This document shows positions 49,101 through 59,672 of a stretch of 64,000 bases of DNA, piece after piece. Both the position numbers and the translations under genes were made by a program. The stretch spans positions 22,673,608 to 22,737,607 of the forward strand of contig NC_088300.1 of the NCBI RefSeq assembly GCF_032854445.1, read 5' to 3'. Every line of letters begins with the position of its first letter. The stretch's first letter is position 1. The DNA is from Liolophura sinensis. Its lineage: Eukaryota; Mollusca; Polyplacophora; Chitonida; Chitonidae. The notes under the pieces are model-generated. The model searched no databases. It had not been told where the DNA came from and worked only from the letters and a program-made list of their open reading frames with translations.

Positions 49101-52100
49101 CAGCTCTGAGTTTATAAGATTATCTGTCTTTGTGGACTGAACTGTTTCTCTACCCTTATGTGGACTGAGCTTTTTCTTTGAATTTAACATCAAATCAATT
49201 AAAATCGCATAAAGTACTATTTTAATAAGTCTGTGATTGGTAGTATTGTGTTATACGCATACTTGTAGAACATAATAAACGCTTGCTCTGAAATATTGAC
49301 TAATTAATGCATGAGGTGTTAAATATTTTGTGTCATTATTGCTGGTATGCAAAAGTGTCCAGTATTTCAGACAAGAAAAGAACAAGTCTACATATGAACT
49401 GTTTTATGCGGAATAAGTGCCACATACAAGTACAACTTACAAGAGATTATCAGCATTCAGTGGGATATCCATTAGTTTAGTCAGCCACGTCCCACCTCCT
49501 AACTCCCAGATGTGACCTACATCTTTGGCCTGAAATTCAATGACATATAAAGACTGAAAATATTGAAACTACATTGCCTTTCTCATTTCACCTTCACTTA
49601 CAAGGACGAAAATATTCTGTTTTATTTCTTGAACAAAAAAAAAAAAAAAAAAAGAAAGAATAATGACAATGGCATGTATTACATGTAATATATTGAATCA
49701 AAACATTAAGCTTTGTGTGTACATATTAAAAGTATAAAAGCAAGAAAATGTATCAATAAATGAAACTGACCAAACTGATGATATTATTTAATCAGCAGTT
49801 AGGGACAGGCTCATAGATCAGACATCTTCATTTACTTGTTTTCATCATTAAATGCTGTATTCTATAATTTATCACTCACATAAACTTTGGTTCATGTGTG
49901 CATATCAATGTTTAACATTTAAAATCATTATTAAATCTTCAATGGTTGGTCAAGTCTATGAGTATATTGTGATTTTGATGAGCAGTATTATACATTAAGC
50001 TCAATTAAAAATGTCTATAAATAATGTACATCTACTATAATGGCATCAGCAGCCAAAGCTAATGTCGCATGTAATATTATTGATGGCAATTAGTGCTGAC
50101 CATGTACATGGAAAAAAAATATAATTACATCTAGGACTGTCTATGACAACACTAATTTGCTTCTACAACTACAACCATGACTACATAGAAAACTCACCGC
50201 ATTCAAACCCTGTAGTCAAGTTTGCATGGTAACAAATAAAATACAACATGTTACCAACCTTCATTAAAGAAATGTATACCGTAAAGCCAACCTCTACCGA
50301 CTTCTGGTAACATGCTCCTATCATTGCACAATGATAACATAAAGCCAATCTCTACGGACTTTTGGTAGCAAGCTCCTATCATTGCATAATGATACCGTAA
50401 TGCCAATCTCTACAGACTTTCGGTAACAAGCTCCTATCATTGCACAATGATACCGTAATGCCAATCTCTACAGGCTTCTGGTAATACCCTCTCATAGTTG
50501 CACAATGATACCGTAATACCAATCTCTATAGGCTCCTGGTAACACCCTCCCATCATTGTATAATGATACCGTAATGCCAATCTCTACACACTTCTGGTGA
50601 CACCCTCCCATTGTTGCATAATGATACCATAATGCCAATCTCTACAGGCTTCTGGTGACACCCTCCCATTGTTGTATAATGATACCGTAATGCCAATCTC
50701 TACAGACTTCTGGTAACACCTTCCCATCGTTGCACAATGATACCGTAATGCCAATCTCTACAGACTTTCGGTAACACGCTCCTATCATTGCATAATGATA
50801 CTGTAATGCCAATCTCTACAGACTTCTGGTAACACGCTCCCGTCACTGCACAATGATACCGTCATGCCAATCTCAACAGACTTCTGGTAACACGCTCCTA
50901 TCATTGCACAATGATACTGTAATGCCAACCTCTACAGACTTCTGGTAACATGCTCCTATCATTGCATAATGATACCGTAACGCCAATCTCTGCAGACTTT
51001 CGGTAACACGCTCCTATCATTACATGATGATACCATAATGCCTATTTCTAGGGACTGATATAGATAAAGCATGGATTTTATTTATCTATATATCTTTACG
51101 TGCACAGTATTGATCATACATTTTACTCACATGTGAAGTCACTCTCACCAAAGTTTGCAAATCCATATTCGAATGCAGTTTTTTAATACTTCTTTTGAAA
51201 AAGGCCTTGTCAATGTTCCAACATTATAATGTAACATGACTTATTACTGGTAATACTTGAAAAGTTATCAGAAACTGATTTACAAAGCTTGTGAATTTTG
51301 GCCCAGAGCTACAATAAACAAACTCAAGTAACTAAATAAAGTTATCTTAATATAACATACCAAACGAACCATACCACAAATGATATCTTACAATATTATG
51401 GCCTTTTGATCTCCTGCCAAATGTATACTCCAGGGCCACTGTTGGCTTGGGTGCCTCATCTCTGAAAGATATAGGGTGCAGACAGGTCACAACAAATTAA
51501 TACATTTTAACATACAATATTTTGAAGTGAATGACTTAAATGACATAGACTGCTAACAGCAAACTGAAGTAAGCATAGAAGATGACATAGCAGATTTAAT
51601 ATACCAGTATTTGGGAAGGATTTACATGTACTTTCAGTTGTAAATCATAGAGAGACAAAACTTAATAAATGACTTCAAAGAATTACACGTACATGTAGCT
51701 ATCATCCCACGTTATAACATTTCAAATAACATGAAATTCTAAGACTATACACACCTGTCCAAGAACCGAAGAATCAAAGAAGTTTTACCCTACAAACCAG
51801 AAACATGTAGCTGTAAAAACTTACCACGTTTTACCAAAATCTAAATTTATATTTTCTAAATTCAGTAAAATGGCAATCTGTTATCTAAGAACATATCATC
51901 TATACAGCCTTCTGAGCAAACGATAAATTATATAAAAAAAAAAAAAAAAAAATTCTGGTTCAATTTCAGTTCAACAACACTATTTGACCAAAGATATATT
52001 ACTATGTGTTCATCTGCAACCTGTCAGCCTCAAAGCAGGTGTTGTATTATGGCCAAATATATCAAAGGTCATAACTCCACTGTAAAATCCAACATATTAA

Positions 52101-53141
52101 CTTCATTTATTTTTTTATGCTGCACCCAAGAATATTACTTCACATGTATGACAGAAATTACATTTACAGGAGGCATCTGGAGGAAACCATGACACCTCAC
52201 CAAGTATCTGACAAATTTCCTGATGCAGAGCCTCAGCTGGGCGACTCAGAGATGGATACAAGCCTGGTACCTTATTAGTTTAGATACTGTATTCTTCACT
52301 CAGGGAGGCCTAGGCTTAAAACAAGGAGTCATTGAGAGATTCCCACAGCTAAAAAAGTTTAAAATATGAAATGAGCAGTGTTTACACACTTACAGCATTC
52401 TTACTTCCCACAATAACCACAGACGAATCTTCTGATCCTGGACCTTCTCTTTCTGAGAAAAATAAATGATAGCAAAGCATAAAAAACATGCATTTATCAG
52501 TTAACAATGTGTTGATACTTTTAATGATATGAATGTATGAAAGATTAAAAATAATTTGACAACTACTCATTATTAAAAATACCCTTATTTTAAATCTGGC
52601 AGACCTTCCTACGTATGGCTGGTTGAATAAACATCTTGCAAACATGGAAAAAAGGTTGAAGAATTACAATAGCTGCATATCACCTCCAAATAAGAAGGTT
52701 TCCCATGAAGGTGTCTCAGTGTCTTTGAAACAATGCAATGCATGTATTCTGACAAAATTAGGGTCTAATTGCATCTGTCTAAATTATTGAACTAAAATAA
52801 GAGTACCTTTTTCATTGCTGTCCTGTACTGCAATATCCCACAAACTTTTCTCTCTGCTGCAAAATAAACGAACACATAGGACTATATAAGTACATGCAAG
52901 TGCATTTATTTTTTTCCAACATATTTTAAGTGCCAGTAGACAGTACGGCTGTCGTCGTATACACCATTTACAACGCGATTTCAGAACGTAGTAAGTTACA
53001 TCGGGAATAAAAATAAACTAAGATCCATATCTAGTATCTATCCGTCGAGCAGACAACGAGATCTGAGGAAAGTTGATAGCTCAATAAAAATTTTTCTTCC
53101 TATGAACTTCTGCTCTTGTTTACAACTCACCTCTTCGACAT
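43137..53141 (-). CDS. DYNC2LI1: Cytoplasmic dynein 2 light intermediate chain 1
   Basis: Fifteen phase-consistent exons from ATG (53,141) to TGA (43,137) give 354 aa, close to the ~351 aa of vertebrate orthologs. Exons: 53,131-53,141; 52,807-52,856; 52,394-52,452; 51,755-51,789; 51,392-51,461; 49,441-49,529; 48,422-48,608; 48,123-48,191; 47,293-47,370; 46,617-46,696; 46,261-46,331; 45,635-45,680; 45,049-45,100; 44,437-44,529; 43,137-43,211. The Ras-like fold keeps the P-loop GSKNAGKTS (about residues 36-44, split across exons 3 and 4), [49 protein letters not shown] and [15 protein letters not shown]. The family subunit stabilises dynein-2 for retrograde intraflagellar transport in cilia. 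It starts 279 bp from KIFBP in divergent orientation. Introns carry SINEs and two satellites. Confidence 0.96.
43716..44368. repeat. 26-bp satellite inside the last DYNC2LI1 intron
   Basis: The unit is AAAATGGCTTTGTGGAATTG plus GGCCTG, about 25 copies with CATGAAAATGG and CTTGAACATGG variants. Three units (78 bp) keep frame, which yields spurious MANSTKPF-type minus ORFs. The unit matches the end of the foldback elements of this window. Confidence 0.95.
45775..45935 (-). mobile_element. SINE family A, inverted, in a DYNC2LI1 intron
   Basis: TTTTTTATTTGATTGGAGTT, GATGTACTCAAGAATATACA, ATGACAGCTGCCAGCAAGAT, then GCAGACCATCCCGCAAAGGA. Diverged but in full order. Confidence 0.7.
47715..47850 (-). 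mobile_element. SINE family A, inverted, in a DYNC2LI1 intron
   Basis: TTTATTTATTTAACTGATAA, then CAGGCAAAACCTGGGGGAAA, CCCACGACCATCGGCAGGTT and GACCTTCCCATGTACAGT. A plus-orientation 3' fragment (AACACCAATCAAATAAATAA) sits just upstream at about 47,615-47,660. Confidence 0.7.
50270..51050. repeat. 58-bp satellite in a DYNC2LI1 intron
   Basis: The unit is TACCGTAATGCCAATCTCTA, CAGACTTCTGGTAACACGCT, then CCTATCATTGCACAATGA, about 13 copies. It lies between exons 5 and 6, in the largest intron of the gene. Confidence 0.95.
52090..52270 (-). mobile_element. SINE family A, worn inverted copy
   Basis: TTCATTTATTTTTTTATGCT, GCACCCAAGAATATTACTTC, AGGAGGCATCTGGAGGAAAC and CAGAGCCTCAGCTGGGCGAC follow the SINE order, but the copy is strongly diverged. 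Confidence 0.5.
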
Positions 53142-53420
53142 ATCCTCTCTATTCAGCTACGTTGCTTATTTTATAATAATACGATAATCAATTCATAAGC
53201 ATTACTCGGTAAAATTTGAGAGCAAATTTTTGTTGTCATGCTGCCATGATACAAATATGTCGTTTCACCGCGCTGGACGATTTAGTCGTAATTTGATTGG
53301 CTGTGTAGGTGCAGTGCGTCAATATCAGCCAATAAGAGCCCTTTACGGTCAGAGGTGCAGACTATCTAGCTCAATAACTTCGCTTCCGGGTGAAACTTGA
53401 CAGGTCATTTTTCTAGGAGG
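53142..53420. promoter_or_regulatory. Divergent promoter between DYNC2LI1 and KIFBP
   Basis: Only 279 bp separate the two start codons. The segment has an inverted CCAAT box (GATTGG, 53,295-53,300) and a direct one (AGCCAATAAG, CCAAT at 53,329-53,333) about 30 bp apart. No TATA box is obvious at a suitable distance from either ATG. Paired CCAAT boxes without TATA are typical of bidirectional housekeeping promoters. 5' UTRs of both genes must also fit here unless further upstream exons exist. Confidence 0.65.
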
Positions 53421-55235
53421 ATGGAAGCTTTTCAGCAATATTTGATGTCAGAAGGCTACGACAAGCTCAGTTTGGCCCACACATTAAGCGAAATAGATTC
53501 TAAAAATGACCCAGAGGAAGAGCCGTTTAAATCAAAGTATAAAGCTCGAGAAATTCTGATTGAAATCAAAGACAAACTGAAAGAATTGTTGGAAGAACAG
53601 AACAAATCCGAACTGTATCGCGTGTTTTCTGCGGTTCTAGATTTGAAATTGGGCATTAATTATGTGGAGACAGAAGAAACTCATTCGGGAGAAGAGTCAT
53701 TAAACAAGTGTATCGACGAACTGGAGAAATACAAATGTGGGAAAATGGGATGTAATGTTTTCCAGACTGCTCTAAATCACCTCGGCATTTTGAGTTGTGA
53801 CCAGGGGGATTACCCTAAAGCTCTTGACCGTCTGGAGCAGGCAGAGCGTTTATACCACGAATTTAAGCGAGATGTGGGCGGCACACCGTGGGCAGTAGAG
53901 GAGTTTCTAAAACCTCCATCAGATGATAAAGAGTCGTTAGAGCCTACCAGGCATTCAAACTTTGAAAACACTTATACTTTGAGCTTGTATTATATGGCAC
54001 AAATTTTTGCAAAAACTGGGAAAACTGAAAAATCTGCACTGTATTGTCAAGTGACACTTCAAAGACAGCTTGAGTATCAACAATATGATCCAGTTGATTG
54101 GGCTTTAAATGCTGCGACTCTGTCACAGTACTACATCACTGCCGAGGATTTCCCTAAGGCGCGTCACTGTCTAGCAAGCGCTAGCAGAATTTTCGAAGAA
54201 GTGAAAAGCCATGGTGAGGACGGTCAAGAGACCCTTGCCCAAAGAAAAGCAGACATAGATCGTTGTTGGATAAAATACGGCCTGAATCTTATGGAAGTTT
54301 CACGAGATAAACTTTACAAAGAAGTTGAAAATATGGATTTGGAAGACAAGGAGACGAAAAAATTGAATGGAAGTCACAACGAAGACAACCAGCAAAGTGA
54401 AGATGGAAGAGTAGGAGAGTCAAGCTCTCAAAGTGAAGAGTGTTCTGATGACATGAAGCATAAAATGTCCGCAAGATTTAATCTGGAGTTAACGTCTCTT
54501 GAAGATCAAATAACGTGTCAATACTTGCAAGTATTTTCTGATGCACGTGAGGTGTTCCTCATGGTACAAAAGTGGATTAGCTCAGCTAAGGAGTTTTATA
54601 GCTTGGACAACCACTGTTCGGACTATATTGAACTTGTCCAGGACCACAGTAGAGCTTTCAAACTCCTTGCGTTTTATGAAATGGATATGGACAGGCAATG
54701 CAAAATGCATAAGCGAAGAATCGACATGCTGACAGCAACGCTAAATGAGCTAAACCCGCAGTTCTATCTGCTAGTTTGCAGACAACTTATGTACGAAATT
54801 GCCGAAACATACAGCACTATGCTAGACTTGAAATTAGCCATTGTGGAAACAACGGGAGGTACACCAAATCCTCACATGGTCAAAAAAATGAACTCTTTAG
54901 CTCAGCAGAGTATCAGTCAGTACCAAGCCTACGTGGAATCTTTGAAAGGCGGCAAACCTGAGCTCCCAGACAAATTTGATGATATGGATGTACGTCCTGC
55001 TCTGGTGGCCATGTTTTGTATGGGTCGTCTTTATTCTAAGATCCTTACCCCTCAGCTGCCGGAAAGGATTGCAAACATGCAGAAAAGTCTGGACTGTTAC
55101 AAGTTTCTTGTAGATTACTGCAAGAAAAATCCTGATGCGGAGGCCATAGTGAAAAGTGAAGTGAGCATCTGTGCGGAAATGGTTGAACTAATTCCACTTA
55201 AAATGGCACAGGCCCAGCTTAGTGGTGGAAGCTAA
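53421..55235 (+). CDS. KIFBP: KIF-binding protein, intronless
   Basis: A continuous 604-codon ORF; vertebrate KIFBP is about 620 aa. The start is the ATG at 53,421 in AGGAGGATGG; the frame is open for eight codons upstream, but with no other ATG. Family landmarks run end to end: KYKAREILIEIKDKL, NHLGILSCDQGDYPKAL, NTYTLSLYYMAQIF, DWALNAATLSQYYI, RCWIKYGLNLM, AKEFYSLD, ELVQDHSRAFKLLAFYEMDM, MHKRRIDMLTATL and LDCYKFLVDYCKKNPDAEA. The protein is an all-helical TPR-like scaffold that binds kinesin motor domains and blocks their microtubule binding. An acidic Ser/Glu linker (about residues 310-350) replaces the vertebrate loop region. It is head to head with DYNC2LI1. Vertebrate KIFBP genes have several introns, so the single exon is unusual here. 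It has no stops or frameshifts and lacks an adjoining poly(A) tract. Confidence 0.96.
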   Translation: MEAFQQYLMSEGYDKLSLAHTLSEIDSKNDPEEEPFKSKYKAREILIEIKDKLKELLEEQNKSELYRVFSAVLDLKLGINYVETEETHSGEESLNKCIDELEKYKCGKMGCNVFQTALNHLGILSCDQGDYPKALDRLEQAERLYHEFKRDVGGTPWAVEEFLKPPSDDKESLEPTRHSNFENTYTLSLYYMAQIFAKTGKTEKSALYCQVTLQRQLEYQQYDPVDWALNAATLSQYYITAEDFPKARHCLASASRIFEEVKSHGEDGQETLAQRKADIDRCWIKYGLNLMEVSRDKLYKEVENMDLEDKETKKLNGSHNEDNQQSEDGRVGESSSQSEECSDDMKHKMSARFNLELTSLEDQITCQYLQVFSDAREVFLMVQKWISSAKEFYSLDNHCSDYIELVQDHSRAFKLLAFYEMDMDRQCKMHKRRIDMLTATLNELNPQFYLLVCRQLMYEIAETYSTMLDLKLAIVETTGGTPNPHMVKKMNSLAQQSISQYQAYVESLKGGKPELPDKFDDMDVRPALVAMFCMGRLYSKILTPQLPERIANMQKSLDCYKFLVDYCKKNPDAEAIVKSEVSICAEMVELIPLKMAQAQLSGGS

Positions 55236-55260
55236 CTTAATGCTGAAAAGTTCCAGGAGT

Positions 55261-55420
55261 TGATTTCACGAAGTGGAAACTTAGGCTGAAGTCAAAATTT
55301 TTGAAGTGCATGTAGTTGACCTAATGCTGACACAATTTTAATATTTCTTGCCCAAATTCTGAATGCATTATATTGAACTTCAGAAGACAGAAAGACAAAA
55401 ATCGCTTTGTGGAATCAGGG
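55261..55420. mobile_element. Worn foldback element just after the KIFBP stop
   Basis: TGATTTCACGAAGTGGAAAC plus GGCTGAAGTCAAAATTTTTG on the left. AAATCGCTTTGTGGAATCAG on the right is the inverse of the family end. The arms are more diverged than in the other copies. Confidence 0.55.
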
Positions 55421-56019
55421 AATTTCCAGGAATGTGCAATATGTGAACTTTTGACGAAGTAATGCAGTGGAGCTGAAACACTATTGTCAGCTTAAGTTCT
55501 GTGCTTTTTAAGCATGTCTCATTGGAATTTTCTTCATGGAAACTTGTGCTGTCTGTATAATTGTTTGTTAGAGCTTTGCATTGAAGTGAACAGTTGGCTT
55601 ATTACATTGTGCTTGAAGTATTTATTAAAAATAGATTTGCTCAAGTATGTAGGTCTCATTCATAGGTCTTGCATATGTGGTCTCCAAGCAGCCCAACAGC
55701 CTGGGCATGGTTCTCCAATCATGCATGAATGATGATATATCTATTTTGTGAAGGTGAGATCTGGAAAACTTTCTGTAAAAGAAAATTCTCATACTTATTT
55801 CAGTGGTCTTTGGCTGTGACAAGCAGCTGTATTAAGTGATTACCAGTCGGCCAAGTCATCTGAAGCATAGATATCACAGCCAGCATCGGTAAACCATCTT
55901 TTCAACTTTGAACTTTAAATTGAGCAAGTCAACCCAACCTTTGCCATGTTTCAAATCTGATCTTCCACCACGTCCCAGCAAGCTACACGCTGGCTGACTT
56001 GAGGCCACAAAATTATTGA

Positions 56020-56330
56020 AGCCAATCATTTTGGTGGCCTAAAATGGTTAGAGCCTCCTGAAACCTGATATCAAATCCAGGTCGGGTCATACCAAAGATA
56101 TTAAAAATGGCATTTGTTGCTACCTGGCTTGGGACTAAGCACTGAAAAGTTAGAGCAATGGAACAGGACTGGTTGGCCCAGTGTCAGTATAGTGTGACAG
56201 GGTGGAGTGTCATCTCTTGTATCTTTGACATGACACCTCAGTGTCTGCTTGGACTCACCCACCCACAAGAAGACACAGTATATGTGTACATATCTAATGA
56301 CTTGTCGCATAAGAACGATGCCAAGCAAAC
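56020..56330 (-). repeat. SINE-like repeat family B, inverted
   Basis: ATATCAAATCCAGGTCGGGT, CATACCAAAGATATTAAAAA, GGTTGGCCCAGTGTCAGTAT and AGTGTGACAGGGTGGAGTGT follow the inverse order of the 5-kb copy. Confidence 0.7.
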
Positions 56331-59300
56331 ATACAAATATTAAAGCCAGAAGTATACCAAAGCCCCTGCATGATTGTACATGTTTTGCATAGCAATGAAA
56401 GCAGTTGCTGTAGATTTTACTGGTAGGCCTACACATCATCAAACTGATCAGCAAGAAGACAATATCAACATGTAAACAGTATATATTACTGTATTTTTAT
56501 TATGATCGCAAACATGACACGGACAGTATCATTTCTTTATTAATGGATGTTCAGCAAAACATAATGATTATGAATTCTATTCAGTAATACTGCCAAGACT
56601 TACCTGCAGTGTTTTCATATATACATGTTACTCATGTACTAGTTAGTATACAGCTACAAACCTAGACTATGCCCTCTTATATACACCTCTCTAAGTATGA
56701 TACTTTTTGTATTTGTTAAATATTTAATTAGATTAATAATAAATTCAGAATAAAGAAGACTTATAGATTCAAGCATATGATGAGCCTTATACATGAAAAA
56801 TAAGCCATCACTTGCATCCTTACACTTAAAAAAAAATGAAAGCAGTATTATACTAATTTGGCTTTCCATTACTATACAGTGCCTTGATGAGTATGTTCCC
56901 ATGTATCTGTCACAGGCTATCAGTGGTCAGCTATCAGTGGTCAGCTATCACAATGTGCACCACTTCTACATGTAGGTCTACTTGCCTGATTCAATTTCCA
57001 TGTCTAATGGATAAGACCTATACTGTTCAAAGTCCTGTTTATAGCTAACTCCACTTAGTCATAAATGATGTTTAAAACCTTACTCACGAATGTTCATGGA
57101 AGTGGGAAAAGCAAACCTTCAATTCACAGTCGAACTAGAGCTCTTTGGCCAAACAATTTCTATAAAAGAGAGAGAAAGGGTTTAAGTAGCACAAAACGCT
57201 CTCATCAGGGTCTCACCTGTCACCCATGTTATCTTTGCAACATACCTGAGGTAGGATTATGTCAATTTTTGGACAGAAAAGTCGATTGTGTAAATTTTGA
57301 CCAGATCATGGCATTTTCAAATACAAATTTTAAATCTAAAAACACAGAATGCTGAAAACCTTTGAAACTTACGTTCTCGTAAGTCTTACATGTGAATAGG
57401 CCTCTAAAACTAACAAAGTAATGGACAGTCTCTGAATATTATCAATTTTGATTTTTGAAATCAAACATGACATAGATGGCTTTTAAGCATATTTGTCACA
57501 AACATGAAAGATTATTTTATAAATAACCACTGCAGATATATGGATACATGCATCACCATGTATGCACATATTTTAAATATTAAACTGAGATAAACTTACA
57601 TGTAAATTTACATGTGTAAAATCACAAGACATTTTATTACATGAAAAAATAAAACCAACATTTTCATCCAAAAAAACTCCCCCTTTCAACAAAATACGAA
57701 AATATTTGATCTGATATGCAATTTTTAAATGGGGAAGAAAATCATTCAATACTTTTGTCAAAAACAATCTGTGAAATAAATTACATATGTAAAGTACATC
57801 ACAGTCCAAACTGGGCAAAAACCATGCCCGATTATGGACAGTTTACACATGAAAATATGATCAACTTTTAACATGGGATTCAATGTCCTGGTAATATAAA
57901 CATTTGCATATGAATGTTGCCATTAACCCTAAACTTAATATATACATCTGCAGTTAAGGAATGACAAAGACATCTTTCTCCCTATGGATTATGGAAAATG
58001 ACCTCAAAGTTTGCCCATGACCAAGTTGTAGATTGTGTCTGATTGCATTAAGAGTTCCACTGATCTTAGAATGGTGATTTGAGGTTTGTTTGGAAATCGG
58101 AAGTTAGGATAATTTCTCATTGGAAAAGTGTAAATTTCAGCACCAAAAGTAATATTTTTTGACATCAATATGTTTCTAAAAATGTGCCTTGCTCAGCGAA
58201 TTTTAGGTCATTCACCAGAGTTTTCCTGCACACATATACATGTTTATAAGCTCACTCAGAACTGCAATGTGTACAGTGCTTTGTGGACTGATTTGTACCA
58301 CCTGATGCCTGTTTTATTGACTGTACAATGTACAAACATAACTCACAGGTACTGTAGCGTTACTACAAATCGTACAGCACGCTTTGTGCAAATACAAACA
58401 TAACTGACGGGAACAACAGGGCATGAACACTGAATATAACACTAACTATATAAAATGTACCGGTAGCTAGGCTATTAATTAATAGTCCCGGTAACACAAG
58501 GGTTTTATAATCCCAACCCATGGGCAAATTTGACATACGTGTAAAACCTGAAACAAAGACTTGTTAACCTTGGGTTAATTTGATAGCGGCCTGCATACAG
58601 CAACATTTATTTCTAGGCAGAAACTTCACTCATTCTTGACATTTCAGTATAACGATATATTTACAGGGAGGTACAGTAGATTTAGGCCTACAAATTATTG
58701 TCTTCACAGGATAAAAAACATTATTATTACTGTAAAATATGTGAATCAAACTAATCATTATTAATGTAATAATCAGTCCATTAAATCATACCTAAAAAAT
58801 TAGATACTTCACTGTTTTTATGAACATCTGTTTACTGTTCTTCTGGTTGTGATAAGAAAAGCTTTACTAGTAGGCATATACACACTTTGCTACAGCTGTT
58901 TATGATGTTACAGTATGTACAACTACTTAAAAGAAATCTCTTGTAAAACATAAATTTAATTTGAATAAAAGTTTATTTTCGATGATAAAGAAAAAGAGGA
59001 TCTTGCTAAATAAATATTTCAAAAACCTATAGCATTTGAGAATAGGCAAAAATCCTAAATAACTTTACAAATGCACCACTCTGTAACATCTGCTGTTGTA
59101 AACATAAAATGACATCACTCTGTTACAATTGTTAAATGTCCAATCACATGCAAGGGCCAATCATGCTCATTGTACCAGGCAGACAATAACGACGCCAAGG
59201 AGGCTGAATAAGCCAATCAATTAGAACGAGATCAAATCCAGTGGCACAGACACATAACAATGGCTTGTTTAATTTAATCTACTGACTAAGGGTATCAAGT

Positions 59301-59569
59301 TAACTCTTCACTTTTCTTTTATTATTATTTTCTTTGAAGAAAAAAACCCTGTCACCATTCTTCCTTCTTAGTGTGAGAGCAGTTTAATTTCTTCACACCA
59401 ACACAGATGGTGCTGAAAATAAAATATCATGTATATTAAGTAACCATCTGGACTCGGAAGCAACCGTGCCACTCTAGAACATGATATGTAAGTTCAGTAT
59501 ATAGTGGGCATACTGATTATCTCAAATTATCAGAATAAACATTGCAAATTAAAATATGTGGAGAAAACT

Positions 59570-59672
59570 AGCTCTGAGAACGGTCGGCCATGTTTCCAGC
59601 TTAGCTTCCACATTAACTTCACTTGAATTTCTGAAAGCTAACCTGAAAACATGGCTGACCAATCTCAGAGCC
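59570..59672. mobile_element. Short foldback element with ~40-bp arms
   Basis: The left arm AGCTCTGAGAACGGTCGGCC plus ATGTTTCCAGCTTAGCTTC pairs with the right arm GAAAGCTAACCTGAAAACAT plus GGCTGACCAATCTCAGAGCC. The spacer is about 25 bp and there is no ORF. It is unrelated in sequence to the other TIR elements here. Confidence 0.8.

Noticed and set aside
53160-53250. Possible RFX X-box in the DYNC2LI1 promoter (GTTGCT and GTTGTCATGCTGCCAT)
   Set aside because: Only half-sites fit. The second half does not match the RYYNAAC-type consensus well enough to call.
57065-57355. 96-codon plus ORF starting at ATG
   Set aside because: Composition is not protein-like, there is no family match, and the region is AT-rich intergenic DNA.
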